64,000 bases of DNA from Rhodobacter sp. (GTDB lineage: Bacteria > Pseudomonadota > Alphaproteobacteria > Rhodobacterales > Rhodobacteraceae). The notes beneath the pieces are model-generated. The model ran no database searches and was not told where the DNA came from. It saw only the letters and a program-made list of their open reading frames with translations. The position numbers were made by a program, and so were the translations under genes. This document shows, in pieces, positions 59,112 through 64,000 of this stretch. Position 1 is the first letter of the stretch. Each line of letters begins with the position of its first letter. The DNA lies in assembly GCA_020637595.1 (NCBI GenBank), contig JACKKE010000008.1, forward strand, positions 124,001-188,000, given 5' to 3'.

Positions 59112-59591
59112 TCAGCCCGGCATCGTGACGTCGGCAAGCCAGCCGCGGATCACCACCGCCTCGCGCGCCGGGCGGGCGGGCTGCAGCGTGCCCAGGATGA
59201 TCCGTTTGTTCAGCCAGTCCCAGCGGCCCTGCGGGGCGGTGACCCGGATGTGCGACAGCGCATAGCGGCCCCCGCCGGGGGGCTCGTCGATCACCACCTG
59301 ATTGTGGATCGTCAGCACCGCCCCGTCCTGGACGCGCATCTCATAGAGGGCGTCGAGTTCCTTGGCCCCGTCCGGGCGCAGCAACTGGCGGTCGGCGCCA
59401 CCGGCCAGAACCGTGCCGTGAAAATCCTCCATCCCCGGTCCGCCGCGGAACACGCCGCCCAGGATCGGCACGATCCCCCGGTTGCCCAGTGGCCCGGTGC
59501 CCAGATCCTCGCGCGGGGCGATGTCGACGATGGCTTCCCACAGCAGGCGGCTGTGCAGCGCGGGCAGGGCGAGCGTGTCGAAAAGCGTCAT
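59112..59591 (-). CDS. DUF3237 domain-containing protein
   Basis: 159 residues, predicted beta-barrel of the DUF3237 family: PALHSRLLWEAIVDIAPREDLGTGPLGNRGIVPILGGVFRG, GADRQLLRPDGAKELDALYEMRVQDGAVLTIHNQ, and the C-terminal WLNKRIILGTLQPARPAREAVVIRGWLADV. Family function unknown. Stop four bases before the kinase start, so it is probably the first gene of the salvage operon. ATG 59591; the frame is open upstream without a ribosome site. Confidence 0.85.
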   Translation of the reverse strand: MTLFDTLALPALHSRLLWEAIVDIAPREDLGTGPLGNRGIVPILGGVFRGGPGMEDFHGTVLAGGADRQLLRPDGAKELDALYEMRVQDGAVLTIHNQVVIDEPPGGGRYALSHIRVTAPQGRWDWLNKRIILGTLQPARPAREAVVIRGWLADVTMPG

Positions 59592-59690
59592 CGTATTATC
59601 GGGTCCATGTGCGGGGCTTTGCGCGGGGCTTGCGTCGTGGGACCACGCCCGGGCGCGCCCTGTCAACCCCGGCCTGTCGCCGGCGGGGCC

Positions 59691-60557
59691 TCAGTGGGTC
59701 AGGATCAGCACGCCGCCCGCAACGACCAGCAGCGCCACCGCCAGATGTCGCCAGCCCAGCGTTTCGCTGTGGAACACCGTCACCCCCAGCGCCAGCGCCC
59801 AGAGCGGTGTCGTCGCCACCAGCGGCGAGACCAGCGTCAGCGCCCCGCGTCCGAGGGCCGCGTTCAGCGACAGGATGCCGGCCGCGTTCATCACCCCGAC
59901 CAGCAGAAAGCGTGGCCAGCCGGCGCCGATCCGTCCCCGGCCACGCGCCCGCCGCCCCAGCACCAGCAGCCCCAGAAAGACCGCCGAGATGCTCGCCCCC
60001 AAAAGCAGCGCAAAGGCCGGGCTGGGCAGAAGCGCCAGGCCGACCTTGATCCCGGGCTGCGCGACGCCCCGCACCAGCGCCGCGCCGACCGGAAAGGCCA
60101 GCGCCCAGATCGGCCAGCCGCGCTTGATCCCGCGCGGCGACCAGGTGGCCAGCACCAGCCCTCCGATCGTCAGCGCCAGCCCCAGCGAGGCCTGCAGGTT
60201 CAGCGCCTCGTTCAGCCAGACGACGCCGATCAGCACCGCGAAAAGCGGCGTGAGCGAGGACAGAGAGGCGGTCAGCGAGGGGCCGACGAAGGACACCGAG
60301 GTGATCTGCATCCACTGGCCCATCGCCGGAAAGAACAACCCGACCGCGGCAAACACCAGCGCGCCGCGGCTGGCGAACCACTCGGGCTGCACGAAGAGCG
60401 GCGCGAGCAGCCAGCAGACCCCTGCCGTCGCCGCCACCGACAGAAAAGCCCCGGTGGTGGGATCGGTATCGCTGAGTGCCCGGCGCTGCAGATAGGCGTT
60501 CACCGCAAAGAGTAGCGCGGCAAGAAGGGCAAGGGCGGCGGGAATCAGCTGGTCCAT
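59691..60557 (-). CDS. DMT-family (EamA) transporter
   Basis: 288 residues, about ten predicted membrane helices in two EamA repeats (for example ALALLAALLFAVNAYLQRRA, GALVFAAVGLFFPAMGQWM, then PAFALLLGASISAVFLGLLVLG and HLAVALLVVAGGVLILTH). EamA motif in each half near SLSSLTPLFAVLIGVVWLNEALN and SPLVATTPLWALALGVTVFHSETLG. Metabolite exporter by family; substrate unknown. Not obviously linked to the salvage operon, 99 bases away. Confidence 0.87.
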   Translation of the reverse strand: MDQLIPAALALLAALLFAVNAYLQRRALSDTDPTTGAFLSVAATAGVCWLLAPLFVQPEWFASRGALVFAAVGLFFPAMGQWMQITSVSFVGPSLTASLSSLTPLFAVLIGVVWLNEALNLQASLGLALTIGGLVLATWSPRGIKRGWPIWALAFPVGAALVRGVAQPGIKVGLALLPSPAFALLLGASISAVFLGLLVLGRRARGRGRIGAGWPRFLLVGVMNAAGILSLNAALGRGALTLVSPLVATTPLWALALGVTVFHSETLGWRHLAVALLVVAGGVLILTH

Positions 60558-60654
60558 GTCGCAGCTATAGGCGCAGCACGGCCCCCTCGCCAGCCTCTTT
60601 GCTTTGTGCAGGATCTGCGCACCGGGTATGCTGTGCTCAGGAAAAGGGGGGCAT

Positions 60655-61332
60655 ATGACCGATTACACGCTTTACTACTGGCCGATTCCGTTTCGCGGCC
60701 ATTTCGTGCGGATGGTGCTGGCGCAGGTCGGCGCGCACTGGGACGAGCCGGGGCAGGAGGCCATCGCGGCGCTGCGCCTGGCGGCGGACCAACCCTATCC
60801 GTTCATGGCGCCACCCCTGCTGGTAGATCACGCAACCGGGCAGAGCCTCAGCCAGTTGCCGGCGATCCTGATGGCGCTGGGGCGGCGTCACGGGCTGATT
60901 GGCGACCCCGACGAGACCCTGCGCCTGATCTGCGACGCGATGGATGTGTTGCTCGAGATCACCCGCTGCCACGGCGCGCAGATGTGGGACCACGCGGCCT
61001 GGGCGGACTTTGTCGGCCGCCGCCTGCCGCGCTGGCTGTCGCTGCACGAGCGGATCGTGGCCGGGCGCGTGGAGGCGGGGTTTCTGGGCGGGGAGGCGCC
61101 GGGTCTGGCCGATCTCGTGCTGACCGCGCTCTGGCACACGATGGCCGACCGGCTGCCTGGGATGCGCGCATTGATGGTCCCGCATGCGCCGACCGTTCTG
61201 GCACTGGTCGACCGCGTCGCCACCACCGCGCCGATCGCCGCGCTGATCGGGGACTGGCGCGACCGGCGGCCTCTCTATTGCGCGGGCCAGATCGAGGCCT
61301 CGATCCTGGCAATGCTCGACAGTGGCGACTGA
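60655..61332 (+). CDS. Glutathione S-transferase family protein
   Basis: 225 residues. N-terminal thioredoxin-like domain TDYTLYYWPIPFRGHFVRMVLAQVGAHWDE, cis-Pro region FMAPPLLVDHATGQSLSQLPAILMALG, then an all-helical C-terminal domain with EITRCHGAQMWDHAAW and APGLADLVLTALWHTM. The fold fits GST; catalytic Tyr/Ser cannot be assigned with certainty. ATG 60655 follows AAAGGGGGGC. 53 bases before a flavin oxidoreductase gene, possibly cotranscribed. Confidence 0.85.
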   Translation: MTDYTLYYWPIPFRGHFVRMVLAQVGAHWDEPGQEAIAALRLAADQPYPFMAPPLLVDHATGQSLSQLPAILMALGRRHGLIGDPDETLRLICDAMDVLLEITRCHGAQMWDHAAWADFVGRRLPRWLSLHERIVAGRVEAGFLGGEAPGLADLVLTALWHTMADRLPGMRALMVPHAPTVLALVDRVATTAPIAALIGDWRDRRPLYCAGQIEASILAMLDSGD

Positions 61333-61385
61333 CCCCTTGGCCCGGGCCGCGCATCGGCCTAGCTTGCGCGGCAGGAGGCCCCGTC

Positions 61386-62375
61386 ATGCACCATTTCTCG
61401 ATCCTCGACCTGTCCCCGGTTCCTGAAGGGGGCACCACCGCCGATGCCCTGCACAACAGCGTCTCGCTGGCGCAGGCCGCCGAGCGGCTGGGCTATCACC
61501 GGTTCTGGCTGGCCGAGCACCACAACATGCCCGGGATCGCCAGCGCCGCCACGGCGGTGGTGATCGGCCAAGTCGTCGCCGCGACCCGCACGATCCGGGT
61601 GGGGGCGGGCGGCATCATGCTGCCCAACCACGCGCCCTTGATGGTGGCCGAGCAGTTCGGCACGCTGGATACCCTGTTCCCCGGGCGCATCGACCTGGGG
61701 CTGGGGCGCGCGCCGGGCACCGATGGCGCCACGGCGCGGGCGCTGCGGCGCTACATGGACGGGGCCGACCGCTTTCCGCAGGATGTGGTGGAACTGCTGG
61801 GCTATCTGGGCGAACCCGCGCCCGGGGCGGCGGTGCAGGCGGTGCCGGGGGCGGGCACGCAGGTGCCGGTCTGGATCCTGGGCTCCAGCCTTTTTGGCGC
61901 GCAGCTGGCCGCGCATCTGGGCCTGCCTTATGCCTTTGCCTCGCATTTCGCGCCGGCGGCGCTGGAACAGGCGCTGGCGATCTATCGGCAGACCTTCCGC
62001 CCCTCGGCGTATCTGGCGCAGCCCTATGCGATGATGGCAGCCGGGCTGTTCGCGGCCGAGACCGATGCCGAGGCGCGGTTCCTGCGCTCGTCGCAGATCC
62101 TGTCCTTTGCCCGGCTGCGCAGCGGTCAGCCCGGCAAGCTGCCGCGGCCGGTCGAGGATGTCGAGGCGCAGATCCCGCCGCAGGTGCGCGCACAGGTCGA
62201 TCACGCGCTGTCGGTGTCGGCCACCGGCGGGCCCGAGACGATCCGCGCGCGGCTGGAACTGATGATCGAGGCCTATCAGCCGGACGAGCTGATCCTCACC
62301 GGGGCGATCCACGACCCGGCGGCGCGGATCCGCTCCTACGAGATCGGCGCCGAGGTTCTGAAGACCTTGCTCTGA
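61386..62375 (+). CDS. Luciferase-like (LLM class) flavin-dependent oxidoreductase
   Basis: 329 residues, bacterial-luciferase TIM barrel. Family pattern: FSILDLSPVPEGGTTADALHNSV, YHRFWLAEHHNMPGIASAATAV, IRVGAGGIMLPNHAPLMVAEQFGTLD, FPGRIDLGLGRAPGTD, then VPVWILGSSLFGAQLAAHLGLPYAFASHF. Typical of the FMNH2-type YhbW-like group; substrate unknown. ATG 61386 follows GGCAGGAGGCCCCGTC. Convergent with the ABM gene; twin palindromes lie between. Confidence 0.9.
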   Translation: MHHFSILDLSPVPEGGTTADALHNSVSLAQAAERLGYHRFWLAEHHNMPGIASAATAVVIGQVVAATRTIRVGAGGIMLPNHAPLMVAEQFGTLDTLFPGRIDLGLGRAPGTDGATARALRRYMDGADRFPQDVVELLGYLGEPAPGAAVQAVPGAGTQVPVWILGSSLFGAQLAAHLGLPYAFASHFAPAALEQALAIYRQTFRPSAYLAQPYAMMAAGLFAAETDAEARFLRSSQILSFARLRSGQPGKLPRPVEDVEAQIPPQVRAQVDHALSVSATGGPETIRARLELMIEAYQPDELILTGAIHDPAARIRSYEIGAEVLKTLL

Positions 62376-62388
62376 ATCGGGCGCGGGG

Positions 62389-62430
62389 ACGCGGTGTCGA
62401 CACCGCGTGAACGGCGCGTCGACGCGCCGT
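62389..62430. repeat. Twin 20-bp perfect palindromes
   Basis: First: 62389-62408, arm ACGCGGTGTC with its exact complement. Second: 62411-62430, arm ACGGCGCGTC with its exact complement. Both are centred on GTCGAC with centres 22 bp apart, in the 111-base gap between convergent genes ending at 62375 and 62487. They can form two adjacent hairpins on either strand; no T-run follows. Confidence 0.85.
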
Positions 62431-62486
62431 CGCCCGGCCTCGAAGCGCAGGCGCAACCCCAACCTGCGCCGCCGATCCCTGCGCTA

Positions 62487-62756
62487 TCAATCCTCGCGGA
62501 TCGTGAAATCGCGCGCGATCCCGGCGCTTGCCCGGCCCCAGGCGCTGTCGCGGCTGCGCGCCTGATGCGCTTCGAAGGCCACGCGATCGGTGAAGCGTTC
62601 CGCCACGTCCCAGACCAGCGGCCCGGCCTGCGTGACCTCGAACCTCTCGCAGCCGGGCTCGGCGCGGGTCAGGCGGATATGCTCGGGCAGATAGGTGCGG
62701 ACGATGCCCGCCTGGGCCTCATCCGCGCAGATCAGTTTTCCGGTCAGGTGGATCAT
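62487..62756 (-). CDS. Antibiotic biosynthesis monooxygenase (ABM) domain protein, putative quinol monooxygenase
   Basis: 89 residues, ferredoxin-like ABM fold: MIHLTGKLICADEAQAGIVR, LPEHIRLTRAEPGCERFEVTQ, WDVAERFTDRVAFEAHQARS. Close in plan to YgiN-type quinol monooxygenases; function not proven. ATG 62756 (MIHLTGK) is the start; the frame continues upstream through repeat family A, which only adds the artefactual residues MGNIAHPTEARA. Confidence 0.85.
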   Translation of the reverse strand: MIHLTGKLICADEAQAGIVRTYLPEHIRLTRAEPGCERFEVTQAGPLVWDVAERFTDRVAFEAHQARSRDSAWGRASAGIARDFTIRED

Positions 62757-62769
62757 GGCGCGGGCCTCC

Positions 62770-62793
62770 GTAGGATGGGCAATATTGCCCATC
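62770..62793. repeat. Palindromic repeat family A, copy 2
   Basis: 24 bases identical to the esterase-end repeat at 48562: GTAG plus a 20-bp perfect palindrome (62774-62793, arm GATGGGCAAT). The outer CTAC end is replaced by TTCC. It lies in the 41-base gap between the end of guaA and the start of the ABM gene, both minus strand. Confidence 0.8.
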
Positions 62794-62797
62794 TTCC

Positions 62798-64000
62798 CTA
62801 TTCCAGTTCGATCGTCCCCGGCGGCTTCGACGTGCAGTCATAGAACACCCGGTTCACGCCCTGCACCTCGTTGATGATCCGCGTCGCGGTCTCGCCCAGG
62901 AACTCGTGGGTGAACGGATAGTAATCCGCCGTCATCCCGTCCACCGAGGTCACCGCGCGCAGCGCCAGCGCATAGTCATAGGTGCGCCCGTCGCCCATCA
63001 CGCCGACCGTGCGCATCGGCAGGATCGCGGCAAAGGCCTGCCAGATCTCGTCGTAAAGCCCGTGCTTGCGGATCTGGTCGATATAGACGGCGTCGGCCTT
63101 GCGCAGGATCTCCAGCTTGTCGCGGGTGATCTCGCCAGGGCATCGGATCGCCAGACCCGGGCCGGGGAACGGGTGGCGACCGATGAACTGGTCGGGCAGG
63201 CCCAGCTCGCGGCCCAAGCTCCGGACTTCGTCCTTGAACAACTCGCGCAGCGGTTCGACCAGCTTCAGCCCCATCTTCTCGGGCAGGCCGCCGACGTTGT
63301 GGTGCGACTTGATGGTAACCGAGGGGCCGCCCGAGAACGAAACCGATTCAATGACATCGGGGTAAAGCGTGCCCTGCGCCAGGAACTCGGCACCGTCGAT
63401 TTCATTGGCGTATTTCTGGAACACGTCGATGAACAGCTTGCCGATCGTCTTGCGCTTGACCTCGGGGTCGCTGACGCCTTCCAGCGCGCCGAGGAACAGG
63501 TCGCTCTCATCGGCGTGGATCAGCGGGATGTTGTAGGTGTCGCGGAACATTTTGACGACTTCCTGCGCCTCATTGAGCCGCAGCAGCCCGTGGTCGACGA
63601 AGACGCAGGTCAGCTGGTCGCCGATCGCCTCATGGATCAGCACGGCGGCGACCGAGCTGTCCACCCCGCCCGACAGACCGCAAATGACCTTCTTGTCACC
63701 CACCTGTGCGCGGATCTTGTCGATCGCATCCTCGCGATAGGCGCCCATCGTCCAGTCGCCGGTGAACCCGGCCAGACGGACGAAATTCTCATAGAGTTTC
63801 GCGCCGCGCGGGGTGTGGTGCACCTCGGGGTGGAACTGCACGGCATAGAAGTTGCGGCTCAGGTCGGCGGTGATTGCGAAGGGTGCGCCCGACGAGGTAC
63901 CATAGACCTCGAACCCCGGTGCCAGCTTGCTGACGTGGTCGCCGTGGCTCATCCAGACCTGCTCGCGGCCCTTTTCGCCCTCGAACCAGCCTTCGAGGAT
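62798..64000 (-). CDS. guaA: GMP synthase (glutamine-hydrolysing), N-terminal part outside window
   Basis: Converts XMP to GMP using glutamine and ATP. About 400 C-terminal residues of a protein normally ~520 long; open to the right edge. The end of the class I glutaminase domain has AVQFHPEVHHT with the triad His and Glu. The ATP pyrophosphatase domain starts KKVICGLSGGVDSSVAAVLIHE. The C-terminal dimerisation part has HHNVGGLPEKMGLKLVEPL and HPFPGPGLAIRCPGE, ending KPPGTIELE. Works after guaB (48717) in guanine nucleotide synthesis; the two are not in one operon here. Confidence 0.96.
   Translation of the reverse strand: MLEGWFEGEKGREQVWMSHGDHVSKLAPGFEVYGTSSGAPFAITADLSRNFYAVQFHPEVHHTPRGAKLYENFVRLAGFTGDWTMGAYREDAIDKIRAQVGDKKVICGLSGGVDSSVAAVLIHEAIGDQLTCVFVDHGLLRLNEAQEVVKMFRDTYNIPLIHADESDLFLGALEGVSDPEVKRKTIGKLFIDVFQKYANEIDGAEFLAQGTLYPDVIESVSFSGGPSVTIKSHHNVGGLPEKMGLKLVEPLRELFKDEVRSLGRELGLPDQFIGRHPFPGPGLAIRCPGEITRDKLEILRKADAVYIDQIRKHGLYDEIWQAFAAILPMRTVGVMGDGRTYDYALALRAVTSVDGMTADYYPFTHEFLGETATRIINEVQGVNRVFYDCTSKPPGTIELE

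Noticed and set aside
62757..62792. N-terminal extension MGNIAHPTEARA of the ABM protein
   Set aside because: Encoded by the palindromic repeat; the natural start is ATG 62756.

Overview
This GC-rich window looks like the chromosome of an alphaproteobacterium of the order Rhodobacterales (Rhodobacter/Paracoccus/Roseobacter type). The evidence is: adjacent sciP-ctrA cell-cycle genes; a DUF1476 protein of the Paracoccus F1-ATPase zeta type; a GTTC-N7-GTTC SOS box; LpxI rather than LpxH; TrmFO; a monomeric isocitrate dehydrogenase; and an NDUFS4-like complex I subunit. Almost everything is core housekeeping DNA. I see no CRISPR array, rRNA, prophage or intact insertion sequence.

Layout. 1-11225: one long + strand envelope cluster, frr (partial)-uppS-cdsA-dxr-rseP-[small membrane ORF]-bamA-skp-like-fabZ-lpxA-lpxI-lpxB. 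Many start/stop overlaps suggest translational coupling of isoprenoid carrier, phospholipid, outer-membrane assembly and lipid A genes; bamA has its own sigma70-like promoter. 11233-18900: a DUF2059 protein and mnmA (minus), then sciP-ctrA-ligA-recG and a 42-codon SOS-box-preceded membrane peptide. 18921-25725: Fe-S scaffold-like protein, hisI, gluQRS, trmFO, doxX, a small conserved protein and gyrA. 25850-30581: accessory secreted and stress proteins (VWA repeat protein, periplasmic rhodanese, UspA, small secreted protein, YdcF) ending in an AT-rich two-gene insert. 30587-36283: uvrB, complex I NDUFS4-like gene, a divergent HxlR/VOC pair, two identical tRNA-Gly(GCC) genes, and a tandem pair of tiny EF-hand proteins. 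36369-46431: pyruvate carboxylase, typA, YitT and SMR membrane proteins, monomeric IDH, cspA. 46847-50545: a secreted unknown, an HSL-type esterase, guaB and a DUF4389 protein. 50780-64000: pepF, betaine-homocysteine methyltransferase, the zeta-type ATPase inhibitor, purC-purS, a Tat-exported metallo-beta-lactamase-fold protein, cmk, a MurNAc/GlcNAc salvage operon (murQ-nagK-like-DUF3237), a DMT transporter, GST, luciferase-like oxidoreductase, ABM monooxygenase and partial guaA.

The most interesting points lie between or inside the ordinary genes. These are the SOS-controlled micro-membrane protein after recG (18585-18783), the AT-rich membrane-protein plus micro-ORF cassette (29859-30581), the small membrane ORF inside the rseP-bamA cluster, and at least three families of dispersed palindromic repeats (48562/62770, 50581/55526, 62389-62430). 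A near-consensus CtrA box lies upstream of ctrA. No single large undescribed system is evident; the two micro-protein loci are the best candidates for undescribed biology.
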